A stretch of 64,000 nt of DNA from Acidobacteriota bacterium (GCA_024277255.1 JAJRVQ010000163.1:1-64000); one strand, 5' to 3'; shown: positions 17,326 to 30,272, counted from the first letter of the stretch. The notes: a model not told the origin generated them from the sequence alone. Translations and numbers: made by a program.

Positions 17326-18210
17326 TCAAGCCACGCCGCTCTTTTCGCCTCGGTGCTCCCCATTCTCAGCCCCCAGGATGGCGGCGTTGACCTCCCCACC
17401 CACCAGAATTGCCAACCCGGTCAGGTAGAACCACAAGAGCAGGATAATTACCGCTCCCAGCGAGCCGTAGACGCGGGTGTAGACCGCCACCTGCGAGAGG
17501 TAGAGTTTGAGAGCGAAAGAGGCCAGCAGCCAGACCGCAACGCCGGCGATGGCTCCGGGGGTGAACCAACGCAGACCGCGGCGGCGCAATCCACCGGCGG
17601 CAAAATTGTAGAGCAGGTCGAAGGCGAAGAGGACGAAGATCACCGCCAGGGGCCGCTGCAGCCAACTCCACGCCTGCAGCAGGAAGGAGCCGCCGTAGTC
17701 CAGCCTCCCGGCCACGGTTCGGGTGATCGCGCCACCATAGAAGACGATCACCAAGCCGACCGCAACCAGAATGGTGAAGCTCAGAGCCAGCGCCACCGAA
17801 ATCGCCTTGCGTGCCCACAGCGGACGAACATAGCGAGATTCATAGGCACAGGCTAAGCCTCTGCCGATGGCGTCGACACCCCGCGACGAAGCCCAAACCG
17901 CCAGCAGGATGCCGAGCGAGAGCTTGCCACCGCGGGCGTTGCCTATCTCGACCAGATTGTCGCGGATCAACCGGAAGGCTGCGGGATCGGGAATCACCGC
18001 CTGGAGATAGTCGAACAGCGAACCGCGCAGGTCGCTGCCTTCCCCCACCATCTGCCCGAGAACGGCGGTGAGCACCAGAAGTAGCGGGAAGATCGAGAGC
18101 AGAAAGAAATAGGCCAGCTCGGCAGAGCGCCCGAGCACCTCGTCGCGCACACAGGAGCGCCAGACCACTCGCAGCAACGCCCGCCTACGCAGACCTCCAA
18201 ACCTCCACAT
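17326..18210 (-). CDS. YihY/virulence factor BrkB family membrane protein
   Basis: A 294-aa integral membrane protein with about six helices. Family landmarks: RSAELAYFFLLSIFPLLLVL near residue 30, the ASSRGVDAIGRGLACAYE segment, RWFTPGAIAGVAVWLLASF, and RVYGSLGAVIILLLWFYLTG near the C-terminus. The family was once called ribonuclease BN; that activity is not supported and the function is unknown. It is divergent from ligA. Confidence 0.85.
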   Translation of the reverse strand: MWRFGGLRRRALLRVVWRSCVRDEVLGRSAELAYFFLLSIFPLLLVLTAVLGQMVGEGSDLRGSLFDYLQAVIPDPAAFRLIRDNLVEIGNARGGKLSLGILLAVWASSRGVDAIGRGLACAYESRYVRPLWARKAISVALALSFTILVAVGLVIVFYGGAITRTVAGRLDYGGSFLLQAWSWLQRPLAVIFVLFAFDLLYNFAAGGLRRRGLRWFTPGAIAGVAVWLLASFALKLYLSQVAVYTRVYGSLGAVIILLLWFYLTGLAILVGGEVNAAILGAENGEHRGEKSGVA

Positions 18211-18446
18211 CGCCCGGCCCTACCGCTCAACACCCGCCGGGCACAACACTAGAGAGCGGCGGACGAGACCGGCCAGGCTGTGCGTACGGCTGCTGCGCGA
18301 TGGGTAGATGACCACGGTGTGCCTCTTGGCAATCGATTTCCGGGACGACGTCAGAATCAGGGTCGGGGTTGCAGCGCAGAATACTCACCCTACCGGAACC
18401 ATGCAACCGAGTCGGTGAGCGTGCACCCCACAATTGAAGCTGGTAG

Positions 18447-20510
<2,064 letters not shown>

Positions 20511-20749
20511 GGGCACGCATCGGCGGGAGGCTCACGGCCTTGCCCGCCCTCCCTGGGGTTCGGCAACTAGCCGCTTGCCGCCTCCGAGTTCACCACCCCG
20601 GCGATACCTCAATCTACCGCCCACGGCCGGACAGGCACGACCCAAGGAGATCCCTCCTCAACTCTGCGCGAGCTATGATCCTCGGATTGCAGGCGGCCCC
20701 GTGAGCCGCCTTCTTTCACCTCCGTTTCGACCCGAGAGAAGCCCCCGTC

Positions 20750-22513
20750 ATGGAAAACGCCGATATCGCCCGCGTGCTCACCGAGCTTGCCGATCTGCTG
20801 GAGATTCAGGGGGCCAATCCGTTTCGCATTCGTGCCTATCGCAACGCGATTCATACGGTGAGCGAGCAGACGGTGCCCTTTCGGCGGATGGTGGCCGAGG
20901 GGCAGGATCTCACCGCTCTGCCGGGGATCGGCAAGGAGATGGCGAGCCACATCCGGGAGTTGGTGGAGAGCGGTGACTTGGCGCTGCTCGGCCAACTCGC
21001 CGAGGAGATTCCGCGCACGCTGGTGACCCTCAAGCGACTGCCCGGGGTCGGCCCGAAGAAGGCGAAGAAACTGTGGGTCGAGCTGGGTGTCGAGACGGTC
21101 GATGGGCTGGAAGCGGCAGCTCAGGAGGGTGAGGTGGCCAAGCTCGCCGGCTTCGGCGCCAAGAGCCAGGAGAAGATCCTCACCGCCATCGCCGACTACC
21201 GCGAGCACAGCCAACGCATCCGCATCGACCAGGCCGACGAGGCGGTGCGACCGCTGCTAGAGATGTTGCGAGCCTTGCCGGAAGTGACCCGCCTGGAGGT
21301 CGCGGGCAGCTACCGCCGGCGCAAGGAGACGGTCGGTGACATCGATCTACTGGCGGTCGCCACCGAGCCTGAACCGGTGATGACGGCCTTTACCAGCTAT
21401 CCGGCGGTAGAACGGGTCGAGATGTCCGGCCCGACGCGCGGCTCGGTAATGCTGCGCAGCGGCCTGGAGGTCGATCTGCGCATCGTCACCCCCGAAAACT
21501 ACGGCGCCGCGCTGGTCTACTTCACCGGTTCGAAGGAGCACAACGTCAAGCTGCGCATCCGAGCTGTCGAGCAGGGCTTGAAGGTCTCCGAGTACGGGGT
21601 CTACCGGGTCACGCCGGAGGAGCGCGACGCGGACGACATCGCCGCCGGCCAGCGCATCGCTGGGGAGAGCGAGGAAGAGGTCTACGCCGCCCTCGGCCTC
21701 ACCTGGGTACCACCCGTGCTGCGCGAAGATCGCGGAGAGATCGAGGCGGCGGAGATCACGGCGGAGGCCGATGGCACTCTTCCCCACCTGGTCGAGGCCG
21801 GCGACCTGCGCGGCGACCTGCACATGCACTCCACCTGGTCGGACGGCCGCAACTCGATCGAGGAGATGGTCGAGGCCTGCGCCAGCCGGGGTTACAGCTA
21901 CCTGGCGATCACCGATCACAGCAAGGCGCTGGCGATGACCCACGGCCTCGACGCCACCCGCTTGCGCCAGCAGTGGGAAGAGATCGCCGAGGTGCAGGCA
22001 CGCCACCCCGAGATCCGCATCCTGCGCGGCCAGGAGATCGACATCCTGCAAGACGGCAGCCTCGATCAGGAGGAAGAGATTCTCGAAGGGCTGGATATCG
22101 TCTTGATCTCGGTCCATTCCCACTTCGAGCTACCGCCGGCCGAGCAGACCCGGCGTATCCTGCGCGCCGTCGCCCACCCGCAGGTCAACCTGCTCTGCCA
22201 TCCGACCGGCCGGCTGATCAACCGTCGCAAGCCGATGCAGTTCGACCTCGACGAGGTGCTCCACGCCTGCGCCGAGCACGGCGTCGCCGTCGAGGTCAAC
22301 TCCCACCCCCAACGGCTCGACCTCAAGGACACCCACCTGATCCGCGCCCGCGAGCTGGCCATCCCCATCGCCATCAACACCGATGCCCACATCACCACCG
22401 GCCTCGACCTGCGCCGCTACGGCATCGATCAGGCTCAGAGAGCCTGGCTGGGTCGCGAGCAGGTGTTGAATTGTCGGGAGCTGGACGGGTTCTTGGCGTG
22501 GCTACATGGCTGA
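20750..22513 (+). CDS. polX: PolX family DNA polymerase/3'-5' exonuclease with PHP domain
   Basis: A 587-aa protein. N-terminal helix-hairpin-helix motifs (LPGIGKEMASHI, LPGVGPKKAKKLW) are followed by a pol beta-type nucleotidyltransferase (VAGSYRRRKETVGDIDLLA with the GDIDLL acidic pair, and VDLRIV) and a PHP domain from about residue 345 (GDLHMHSTWSDGRNS, ITDHSK, GQEIDIL, SVHSHFE, CHPTGRL, NTDAH). This layout is the bacterial base-excision-repair PolX. All PHP metal ligands I can place are present. It follows ligA by 239 bp in the same direction. Confidence 0.92.
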   Translation: MENADIARVLTELADLLEIQGANPFRIRAYRNAIHTVSEQTVPFRRMVAEGQDLTALPGIGKEMASHIRELVESGDLALLGQLAEEIPRTLVTLKRLPGVGPKKAKKLWVELGVETVDGLEAAAQEGEVAKLAGFGAKSQEKILTAIADYREHSQRIRIDQADEAVRPLLEMLRALPEVTRLEVAGSYRRRKETVGDIDLLAVATEPEPVMTAFTSYPAVERVEMSGPTRGSVMLRSGLEVDLRIVTPENYGAALVYFTGSKEHNVKLRIRAVEQGLKVSEYGVYRVTPEERDADDIAAGQRIAGESEEEVYAALGLTWVPPVLREDRGEIEAAEITAEADGTLPHLVEAGDLRGDLHMHSTWSDGRNSIEEMVEACASRGYSYLAITDHSKALAMTHGLDATRLRQQWEEIAEVQARHPEIRILRGQEIDILQDGSLDQEEEILEGLDIVLISVHSHFELPPAEQTRRILRAVAHPQVNLLCHPTGRLINRRKPMQFDLDEVLHACAEHGVAVEVNSHPQRLDLKDTHLIRARELAIPIAINTDAHITTGLDLRRYGIDQAQRAWLGREQVLNCRELDGFLAWLHG

Positions 22514-22539
22514 GTGCTTCTGCCTGTTAGACTGTGGAT

Positions 22540-22554
22540 TAGAATAGCTATTCT
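22540..22554 (+). promoter_or_regulatory. Palindromic operator of the MazEF-like pair
   Basis: A 14-bp perfect palindrome, AGAATAGCTATTCT (22541-22554), overlaps a -10-like TAGAAT and lies 18 bp before the antitoxin ATG. It is the probable autoregulation site. Confidence 0.5.
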
Positions 22555-22572
22555 CTGCCACATGGAGGCACC

Positions 22573-22803
22573 ATGAGAACCGTACAGATGACCCTAGACG
22601 AACCGCTTCTCCAGAGAGTGGACGAAGCAGCAGGTAAGCTCAAAACGAGCCGTTCAGCTTTCACCAGGAAGGCTCTTCAGATTGCGCTGAACCAGCTAGC
22701 CGTACGCGAGAAAGAGCAGGTTCATCGGCAAGGCTACGAGCGTTACCCAGTCCAAGCTGGAGAGTTTGACATCTGGGAGGACGAGCAGGTCTGGCCGGAC
22801 TGA
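22573..22803 (+). CDS. Ribbon-helix-helix antitoxin
   Basis: A 76-aa protein behind a GGAGG site. MRTVQMTLDEPLLQRVDEAA and TSRSAFTRKALQIAL form the ribbon-helix-helix DNA-binding domain. The acidic C-terminus (GEFDIWEDEQVWPD) is the likely toxin-neutralising part. The stop overlaps the toxin start by one base (TGATG). Confidence 0.85.
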   Translation: MRTVQMTLDEPLLQRVDEAAGKLKTSRSAFTRKALQIALNQLAVREKEQVHRQGYERYPVQAGEFDIWEDEQVWPD

Positions 22804-23123
22804 TGCGACGCGGCGAGATTCGTTGGTACACCTTTCGACAACCAGACAAGAAGCGTCCAGTGCTGATCCTCACTCGAAGTTCAGCGCTCGATTACTTGGG
22901 CGAAGTGACAGTCGCCCCGATCACAACCCGGATTCGCGAAATTCCCACCGAAGTGTTCCTCGCCAAGGACAAGGACATGCCGAGGGACTGTGCCGTGAAC
23001 CTAGATCATATTCAGACGGTAGCCCGTGGACGAGTTGGGACCATGATTACCCACCTGAACCCGCGACATTGGCCACAAGTACAAGCCGCCCTTCTCTTCG
23101 CTCTCGGCTTTCCTTCCGTTTGA
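22803..23123 (+). CDS. PemK/MazF-family mRNA interferase toxin
   Basis: A 106-aa toxin. The MazF/PemK fold starts with MRRGEIRWYTF and KKRPVLILTR, followed by VTVAPITTRIREIPTEV and CAVNLDHIQTVARGRVG. The family cleaves mRNA in a sequence-specific way. It is translationally coupled to the upstream antitoxin. Confidence 0.88.
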   Translation: MRRGEIRWYTFRQPDKKRPVLILTRSSALDYLGEVTVAPITTRIREIPTEVFLAKDKDMPRDCAVNLDHIQTVARGRVGTMITHLNPRHWPQVQAALLFALGFPSV

Positions 23124-23187
23124 GGAAAAGCTTCCTCAAGAACGACACACAAAATCATCAGTCAACGGACTCCACGCGGAGGAAGCG

Positions 23188-23460
23188 ATGAGACGAACGC
23201 ATAGGCAGTTAGCCGCAATCGCGGCACCCATTTTCGTGCTGGCCCTGGCACTGGGAGCCTGCTCCAAGCCACCGGCGCCCGAGCCCCGGGAGAAGGAGTT
23301 GGTCACCGAGGAGGTCTACGAGAGTGAGGTGGACCTGAGCGGAGATGTGTCCGAGGAGGCACCGGACGAGGTTGACCTGGAGGAGATGGGGTTGGTGCTG
23401 CCGGCAGACGAGGACGAGGACGAAGACAAGGACGAAGGAGGGGGAGAGAACCAGAACTAA
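23188..23460 (+). CDS. Small lipoprotein with acidic tail
   Basis: A 90-aa protein behind a GGAGG site. Its signal peptide ends in the lipobox LGAC (Cys25). The mature part is Pro/Glu-rich and finishes in a Glu/Asp run (DEDEDEDKDEGGGENQN). No known domain. Its stop overlaps the convergent esterase stop by 4 bp. Confidence 0.7.
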   Translation: MRRTHRQLAAIAAPIFVLALALGACSKPPAPEPREKELVTEEVYESEVDLSGDVSEEAPDEVDLEEMGLVLPADEDEDEDKDEGGGENQN

Positions 23461-24164
23461 GCCGTTCGGATCCTCTCCAGGTACTCACCCGCCCGCGCCA
23501 AGAAGGGTTCGCTCCACTCGTGGCCACCATCGAAGACGACGGTTTCCACGCTGACTCCGTGCTGCTGGAGCACCTCCTGATCGGCCCTCAACTTGCCATC
23601 GTGGTACCACTCGTCACCCGTGCCACGACCCAACAAGACCGAGGGCAAGCTGGCGAGGGTTTCCCCTCGTGCCACGTCCGGTGGTACATCGCCGGCCAGC
23701 GCCACGAAGCCGGCGGGTGGAGAGCCGGCCGAGGTGGCGGCACGGTAGGCCATGGCTACGCCCTGCGAAAACCCGGAGAAGACCATCGGCTGGCCAGCGC
23801 AGCGCGGCACCTGACGGTGGACCTCTGCGATCACCGCGGTGACATAGCGCAGGTTGTCGGCGATGGCCGATTCGCGGTTGAAGCGGGTCATCCAGCCGGC
23901 GACCACCTCGCCGGTGCGACCGCGGTAGAAGTCGCGCAACCCTTGCACACTACAGACGGTCCACCGTTCGATACCGGGAATGCGCAGCTGTTGCCGGAAG
24001 TGCTCCTCCGCCGTTTCTCCGTAGCCGTGAAAGCCGACCAGGAGGGGACTGTGCTCTGTGCCAGCGGCCGGCGAGAGGAGGTAGTGGCCCTGAATGGACG
24101 TCTCGATCCGGTAAGCCTCGCCGGTCCGGCTGGGCTGCGAAGACTCGGCGGGAGGCGGACTCAC
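23457..24164 (-). CDS. Alpha/beta hydrolase (phospholipase/carboxylesterase-like)
   Basis: A 235-aa esterase. The GTG at 24164 overlaps the nitrilase stop by 4 bp (GTGA) and follows GGTGGAG. Features are LLVGFHGYGE (oxyanion region), the nucleophile elbow GFSQG in MVFSGFSQGVAMAYR, and the terminal GGHEWSEPFL with the catalytic His; the acidic residue is probably the Asp in GTGDEWYH. No signal peptide. Its position at the end of the trp operon implies coexpression; the substrate is unknown. Confidence 0.82.
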   Translation of the reverse strand: MSPPPAESSQPSRTGEAYRIETSIQGHYLLSPAAGTEHSPLLVGFHGYGETAEEHFRQQLRIPGIERWTVCSVQGLRDFYRGRTGEVVAGWMTRFNRESAIADNLRYVTAVIAEVHRQVPRCAGQPMVFSGFSQGVAMAYRAATSAGSPPAGFVALAGDVPPDVARGETLASLPSVLLGRGTGDEWYHDGKLRADQEVLQQHGVSVETVVFDGGHEWSEPFLARAGEYLERIRTA

Positions 24165-25042
24165 GACTCCACCTCTTTCGCTGTCAGTGCTTCGCTGGTC
24201 AACCCTTCGCCAGACAGCCAACCGGCGTAGAGTTCGGGCCGTCGATCGCGAAAAAAGAGACGCCGTGCCGTCGACTGGGCCGCCGCGTCGAGATCCAGGT
24301 CCACCACCACCAGGTCCTCTTCGAGATTGCCGCCGCGCGCCAGGAGGCGCCCTTCCGGATCGCTGACGAAGGACTCGCCGGCGAAGGTCAAGGTCTCCTC
24401 CTCGCCCACTCGATTGCACAGAGCAACGAAGTAGCCGTTCTGGAAGGCGGCGGCGCGCACCTCAGCCTCGTACATTCCCTCGGGCCACTCGCCAATCACT
24501 CCCGCCTGCGGAACGCAGACGATCTCAGCCCCGGCCAACCCTAAGGCACGCATGTATTCCGGGTAGTGGCGGTCGTAACAGATCGCCACCCCAACCTTGC
24601 CGACCTGAGTGTCATAGACCGGCGCCCCACGGTCTCCCGGCGCGTAGTAGCACTGCTCGTGGAAGCCCTCATAGTCGGTGATGTGAACCATCCGGGTGAT
24701 GCCGAGCAGGGTGCCATCGGCATCGAAGACCGGGGAGCTGTCAAACAGGCGGCCGTCGTCGCCCCGCTCGTAGAGATTGAAGACGGTGACCAGAGCGAAC
24801 CGTTTCGCCTGCTCGGCGATGCGCTCGCTAATCGGCCCCGGAATCGGTTCCGCCAGCTGCCCGGCCCGCGGATCGTCAGGCCGATGAGGGAAAAACCGAT
24901 CGAGAACCACCTCCGGAAAGACCACCAACTCGGCACCAGCCGCGCTTGCCTCCTCCATGGCGCGCAACGCGCGCTCCAGGTTGGTCTGGCGATCGGGGGT
25001 CGAGAGGATCTGGGCAAGAGCAATTCGAACGGTGCGGGCCAT
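24161..25042 (-). CDS. Nitrilase-superfamily amidohydrolase with altered catalytic Lys
   Basis: A 293-aa protein starting 8 bp after trpA; a TTG overlapping the trpA stop is the alternative. It resembles N-carbamoylputrescine amidase/beta-ureidopropionase: E44 in VVFPEVV, C155 in VAICYDRHYPE and the second Glu in YEAEVRAAAFQN are present. The Lys normally in the YRKxHIPD block is Met118 (GITRMVHITDYEGFHEQ). Either it belongs to a subfamily that works without this lysine or it is inactive. It is translationally coupled to trpA and the esterase. Confidence 0.8.
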   Translation of the reverse strand: MARTVRIALAQILSTPDRQTNLERALRAMEEASAAGAELVVFPEVVLDRFFPHRPDDPRAGQLAEPIPGPISERIAEQAKRFALVTVFNLYERGDDGRLFDSSPVFDADGTLLGITRMVHITDYEGFHEQCYYAPGDRGAPVYDTQVGKVGVAICYDRHYPEYMRALGLAGAEIVCVPQAGVIGEWPEGMYEAEVRAAAFQNGYFVALCNRVGEEETLTFAGESFVSDPEGRLLARGGNLEEDLVVVDLDLDAAAQSTARRLFFRDRRPELYAGWLSGEGLTSEALTAKEVES

Positions 25043-25050
25043 GGTTTGTA

Positions 25051-25851
25051 TCAACTCCTTAGCGGTGCGGCCAGCTCGCGCACCTGTTGTTCGATGCGTT
25101 CGACCAGCTGGGGATCATCCCAGTTCTCTTCGACCGTGCGCACCAGGGCGCTGCCGACGACCACTCCGTCTGCCACCTTCGCCACTTCAGCCGCTTGCTC
25201 CGCAGTCGAGATGCCGACACCGACGGCGATCGGCAGCTTGAGCCGACAACGCAGCCGTTTCACCCGCTTGCTCAGTTCAGGATCGAGCAAGGCCTGCTCT
25301 CCGGTCACCCCGCGCCGCGACACGTAGTACAGGAAGCCACTGGAAGCCTCCGATGCCTTCTTGATGCGCTCCTTGGTGCTGGTCGGAGCGAGCAAGAATA
25401 TGGCATCGAGGCCCCGCGCCTGCAGCGCCGGGATCAATTCGCGGGCCCCTTCCTCCGGCGGCAGATCGACACACAGTACGCCATCGACGCCGGAAGCGGC
25501 GGCCTGCTCGGCGAAGTTCTCGACCCCGCGGGCAAACACTGGGTTGAAGTAGGTGAAAAGGACGATCGGCACACCGAGTGCGTCCCGCTTCATGGCGATC
25601 AGCTCCAGGAGTTTGGACATCGTTGTGCCCGCATCGAGAGCACGCTGGGCCGCCACCTGGATGACCGGCCCGTCGGCCACCGGATCGCTGAACGGCATGC
25701 CCAACTCGATCAGATCGGCACCGCCCGCCACCAGGGCATCGAGCAACCGGCCGGTGGTTTCGAGGTCCGGGTGGCCGGCGACAAGGAAAGGAATGAAGGC
25801 GGCCCGCTTCTCGGCCTTGCAGCGGGCAAAAACCTCGGCAATCGCGTTCAC
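25051..25851 (-). CDS. trpA: Tryptophan synthase alpha subunit
   Basis: A 266-aa TIM barrel. The conserved region [19 protein letters not shown] carries the catalytic Asp, and [11 protein letters not shown] holds the catalytic Glu position or its neighbour. GVGIST and the phosphate-binding VVVGSALV are also clear. It cleaves indole-3-glycerol phosphate to indole, passed to TrpB. Its ATG overlaps the trpB stop by 4 bp. Confidence 0.95.
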   Translation of the reverse strand: MNAIAEVFARCKAEKRAAFIPFLVAGHPDLETTGRLLDALVAGGADLIELGMPFSDPVADGPVIQVAAQRALDAGTTMSKLLELIAMKRDALGVPIVLFTYFNPVFARGVENFAEQAAASGVDGVLCVDLPPEEGARELIPALQARGLDAIFLLAPTSTKERIKKASEASSGFLYYVSRRGVTGEQALLDPELSKRVKRLRCRLKLPIAVGVGISTAEQAAEVAKVADGVVVGSALVRTVEENWDDPQLVERIEQQVRELAAPLRS

Positions 25852-27080
25852 CGCTCCACCGTTCCTTTCTCCGCCCGTGGGTGGGCGGCATCCCAGCTCT
25901 GCACCGACTCAACATCCTTGTCGCCGCGCCCGGAGAGGTTGACCAAGACGACATGGTTGGGCGAAAGGCGCGCCGCCCGGCGAAAGGACTCGGCCAGCGC
26001 ATGCGAACTCTCGAGAGCCGGCAGGATCCCCTCCGTCTCGCTGAGGCGGTGGAAGGCCTCGATCGCCTCGGCGTCACTGACCTGCGTGTACTCGACCCGG
26101 CCGCGTTCGGCGAGCAGGGCGTGCTCGGGTCCGACCGCCGGGTAGTCGAGGCCGGCGGAAACCGAGTGAGTGGTGGCCACCTGGCCGTCGCCATCCTGCA
26201 ACAACATTGTCTTGGTACCGTGCAGCACGCCCAGCGCGCCGCCGGAAAACCGGGCGGCATGATCGCCGAGCGCATCGCCGCGGCCTCCCGCCTCGACGCC
26301 GATCATCCTGACGCCGGCATCGTCCAGGAAGGCTGAAAAGAGGCCGATGGCGTTGCTGCCCCCACCGACGCAGGCGACCGCCAAGTCAGGGGCGGAGCGC
26401 TTGGCCTGCTTCTTGAGCTGCCGTTTGGCCTCCTCGCCGATGACGCGGTGGAAATCGCGCACCATGCGCGGGAAGGGATCGGGACCGAGCACCGAGCCGA
26501 GAATGTAGTGGGTGGAGTCGACGTTGGTCACCCAGTCGCGCAGCGCCTCGTTGATCGCATCCTTGAGTGTCTGGCTGCCGGTGGCGACCGGCTCGACCCG
26601 GGTCCCCAGCAGCTGCATGCGATAGACGTTGGGCCGCTGGCGGCGCATGTCCTCCTCGCCCATGTAGACGACGCATTCGAGGCCGAGCAGCGCCGCGGCG
26701 GTGGCGGTGGCCACCCCGTGCTGTCCGGCACCGGTTTCGGCGATCACCCGCCGCTTGCCCATCTCCACCGCCAGCAACGCCTGGCCGAGCGCGTTGTTGA
26801 GCTTGTGGGCACCGGTATGCAGTAAATCTTCACGCTTGAGATAGATCCGCGCGCCGCCCAGCTGGTCGCTGAGCCGCTCGGCCAAATAGAGCGGCGTCGG
26901 CCGGCCGGCGTAGTCGCGCAGCAGCATTGCCAACCGCTTCTTGAAGCGGCGGCGGCGAGAATGCTTGTCGTAGGCGCGGGCCAGCTCCTCGACGGGAGCC
27001 ATCAACGTTTCTGGAATGTAACGCCCGCCGTAGGCGCCGAAGTAGCCGGCGTCGTCAGGCAGGTTGTCGGATCGAGCCAT
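25848..27080 (-). CDS. trpB: Tryptophan synthase beta subunit
   Basis: A 410-aa PLP enzyme. The ATG at 27080 follows GAGGAGG and lies 26 bp inside the end of trpF. The PLP lysine is in [13 protein letters not shown], the glycine-rich phosphate site is [10 protein letters not shown], and [10 protein letters not shown] and [13 protein letters not shown] are typical of TrpB1. It joins indole to serine to give tryptophan. Confidence 0.95.
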   Translation of the reverse strand: MARSDNLPDDAGYFGAYGGRYIPETLMAPVEELARAYDKHSRRRRFKKRLAMLLRDYAGRPTPLYLAERLSDQLGGARIYLKREDLLHTGAHKLNNALGQALLAVEMGKRRVIAETGAGQHGVATATAAALLGLECVVYMGEEDMRRQRPNVYRMQLLGTRVEPVATGSQTLKDAINEALRDWVTNVDSTHYILGSVLGPDPFPRMVRDFHRVIGEEAKRQLKKQAKRSAPDLAVACVGGGSNAIGLFSAFLDDAGVRMIGVEAGGRGDALGDHAARFSGGALGVLHGTKTMLLQDGDGQVATTHSVSAGLDYPAVGPEHALLAERGRVEYTQVSDAEAIEAFHRLSETEGILPALESSHALAESFRRAARLSPNHVVLVNLSGRGDKDVESVQSWDAAHPRAEKGTVER

Positions 27081-27744
27081 GCTGGCCAACCTCCTCAAAG
27101 AGCTGGTCGAGTAAGTGAAAATCCTTGATCCCGGGTGCCGACTCGACGCCGGAACAGACGTCGATCCCCCAGGCGCCGCTCTCCCGCGCCGCCTGCAAGG
27201 CATTTCCCGGCCCGATGCCTCCGGCGACCAGGATAGGGCGCCGCCGTCCGTCCCGGTCGAGGATAGTCGGACTGCCGGTGATTTCGCGCAGCGCACCATA
27301 GGGCCAAACCGCGCCGCTGCCGCCGTAGAGCGTCGGGTGGCGGACGTCGAAGAGAAATCCCCAGGCATGGGGGAAGTCGGCGAGCGCCACCTGTGACAGA
27401 TCGCCGTCGGTCCGGAAGACTTGCAACGCCCGATCGCCGAACGCGGCGACGCAGCGCGGCGACTCGTCGCCGTGTAGTTGCACCAGATCGAGCCCCACGG
27501 CGCGGTCGATTTCCTCGATTTCGCCCTCCGGTCGATCGACGAATACACCGACCACCGTCGCCTCACCACGTACCGCATCGGCGATCGCGCGAGCTCGTTC
27601 GACGGTGAGAGCCCGCGGGCTCGGAGGGTAGAAGTTGAGACCGATCATCGCCGCGCCGAGTTCCACCGCGCGCCGCGCCTCTTCGACTCGCGTCACACCG
27701 CAGATCTTCACTCGCGGCCTCTCACCGGGAACCGTCGCGCTCAT
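27055..27744 (-). CDS. trpF: Phosphoribosylanthranilate isomerase
   Basis: A 229-aa barrel with the catalytic Cys in VKICGVTR and conserved [18 protein letters not shown] and [11 protein letters not shown] segments, ending in IDVCSGVES. It carries out the Amadori rearrangement of phosphoribosylanthranilate. It overlaps trpC by 4 bp. Confidence 0.95.
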   Translation of the reverse strand: MSATVPGERPRVKICGVTRVEEARRAVELGAAMIGLNFYPPSPRALTVERARAIADAVRGEATVVGVFVDRPEGEIEEIDRAVGLDLVQLHGDESPRCVAAFGDRALQVFRTDGDLSQVALADFPHAWGFLFDVRHPTLYGGSGAVWPYGALREITGSPTILDRDGRRRPILVAGGIGPGNALQAARESGAWGIDVCSGVESAPGIKDFHLLDQLFEEVGQHGSIRQPA

Positions 27745-28577
27745 CGCAACAGCTCTTCGAGCTTGGCGCCGGGGTCGGAAGCCAAGAGCAACGATTCACC
27801 GATCAGAAAGGCATCGAAGCCGGCCGCGGCCAGCTGAGCGATCTCGGCTTGCCCCTTGAGTCCACTCTCCGCCACCCGCAAGGCGCCCTCCGGCAGTCGG
27901 GGCACCAGAGCCTGCGAGTGGACCAGTGAAACCTCGAAGGTTCGCAGGTCGCGGTTATTGACGCCGACCAACTCCCAGCGCTCGCCGGCCAGTTTGTCGA
28001 CATCGGCCGTGCTGTGCACTTCGATCAGCGGCACCAGGCCGAGATAGCGGGCCATGCCGGCGTAATCGATCAGCTCCTCGCGATCGTAGAGCGCCGCGAT
28101 CAGCAGGACGGCGTCGGCCGAGGCCCGCTTGGCCCACCACAGCTGGAGAGGATCGACCACGAAGTCCTTGGCGATCACCGGCAGGCCGCTGGCGGCACGG
28201 CACTGCGCCAACAGCTCGTAGCTACCGCCGAAGAAATCGGGCTCGACCACCACCGAGAGCGCCGCCGCGCCATGGGCGGCGTAGATCATCGCCTGCTCCT
28301 CCGGTTGAACCCGGCCCTCCAGCGAGCCGAGCCGTGGCGATCCCATCTTGACCTCGGCGATGATGGCGCGGCCGCGACGGCCATGGAGCGCCGCCAGGAA
28401 GGCATTGTCTTCGACCGTTCTCGGCTCACCGGTACGCAGGACCGGTAGCTCACCACTCTCGCTGGTCGCCTTCTTCAGACGAATCCGGCGCTGCTCGATG
28501 ATGCGACGCAGAATGTCGGCGATCTCAGCTGTCGGCTGATCCGAGGGCGCCGGTCGAGTATCCACGCCCTGCGTCAT
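27741..28577 (-). CDS. trpC: Indole-3-glycerol phosphate synthase
   Basis: A 278-aa barrel with IAEVKMGSPRLG (catalytic Lys; KMGSP where KRRSPSKG is common), LSVVVEPDFFGGS, VIAKDFVVDP, VGVNNRDLRTF and the final AESGL and LIGESLL. It closes the indole ring. It overlaps trpD and trpF by 4 bp each. Confidence 0.93.
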   Translation of the reverse strand: MTQGVDTRPAPSDQPTAEIADILRRIIEQRRIRLKKATSESGELPVLRTGEPRTVEDNAFLAALHGRRGRAIIAEVKMGSPRLGSLEGRVQPEEQAMIYAAHGAAALSVVVEPDFFGGSYELLAQCRAASGLPVIAKDFVVDPLQLWWAKRASADAVLLIAALYDREELIDYAGMARYLGLVPLIEVHSTADVDKLAGERWELVGVNNRDLRTFEVSLVHSQALVPRLPEGALRVAESGLKGQAEIAQLAAAGFDAFLIGESLLLASDPGAKLEELLR

Positions 28578-29631
28578 CCGCCACCACCCCCGGCACCACC
28601 GCCGGCGACATCACTGGCCCCGAAGCGGCGCAGCTGCTCCAGCTTGCTGGCCACGGCGCCTGAGGCGAGAGCACGACGAGCCAGGGCCAGCCCGGTCGCC
28701 AGATCCTCGGCGCGGCCGGCCACGTACAAGGCCGCTGCGGCATTGAGGGCGGTGATATCGGCCAGCGGCCCTTCTTCGCCGGCCGCCAAGCGGCGCATCA
28801 GCTCGGCATTGAAGGCCGGATCGCCGCCGGCCAACGCCGACGGCTCGACCCGTTCGATGCCGAGATCTCCGGGGTCCAGCTCGTAGAGGGCAACCTCGCC
28901 CGCTCGCACCTCGGCGACCCGAGTCAACCCAGTGGTGGTGATCTCGTCGAGGCCGTCACTGCCGTGCACCACCATCGCCCGTTCGCTACCGAGGTCGAGC
29001 AGAACGTGAGCCAGGGTCTCGACCAGGCCGGCATCGAAGACACCCAGCAACTGCCGGCGAGCGCCGGCTGGATTGGTCAGCGGTCCGAGCACATTGAACA
29101 GCGTGCGCACGCCGAGTGCCTTGCGCACCGGCATGACTTGACGCATCGCGGGATGCAAACGAGGTGCGAAGAGAAAGGCGATGCCGATCTCGCGCAGCGC
29201 CCGCGCGGCGCCGGCCGGTTCGGTTTCGATCGCCACCCCGAGTTCTTCGAGCACATCGGCCGAGCCGGACTTGCTGGAGACCGACCGGTTGCCATGCTTG
29301 GCCACCGGCGCCCCGGCGGCGGCTGCCACCAACGCCGCCGCGGTCGAAATATTGAACGTGCCCAGGCCGTCGCCACCGGTGCCGCAGGTGTCGATCACCC
29401 CTTCGACATCGTGCGGAATGCGGACCACCCGCCGCCGCATCGCCGCCGCCGCTCCGGCGATCTCCGCCGCACTCTCGCCCTTGCAACGCAGCGCTACCAG
29501 CAGCCCCGCCTTGACCGGCTCCGAAAGCTCGCCGTCCATCAACCGGCCGAACAGCTCCTCGACCTCGCCCCGGCTGAGATCCTCACCGGCGATCCACCGC
29601 TCCAAGGCAGTCCGCGCCAGGCTGGCGCCAC

Positions 29632-29635
<4 letters not shown>
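28574..29635 (-). CDS. trpD: Anthranilate phosphoribosyltransferase
   Basis: A 353-aa protein. The ATG at 29635 overlaps the trpG stop by 4 bp. Typical motifs are DTCGTGGDGLGTFNIST, KHGNRSVSSKSGSADVLE and FNVLGPLTNPA. It transfers phosphoribose to anthranilate. The C-terminus is a Gly-rich run. Confidence 0.94.
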
Positions 29636-30272
<637 letters not shown>

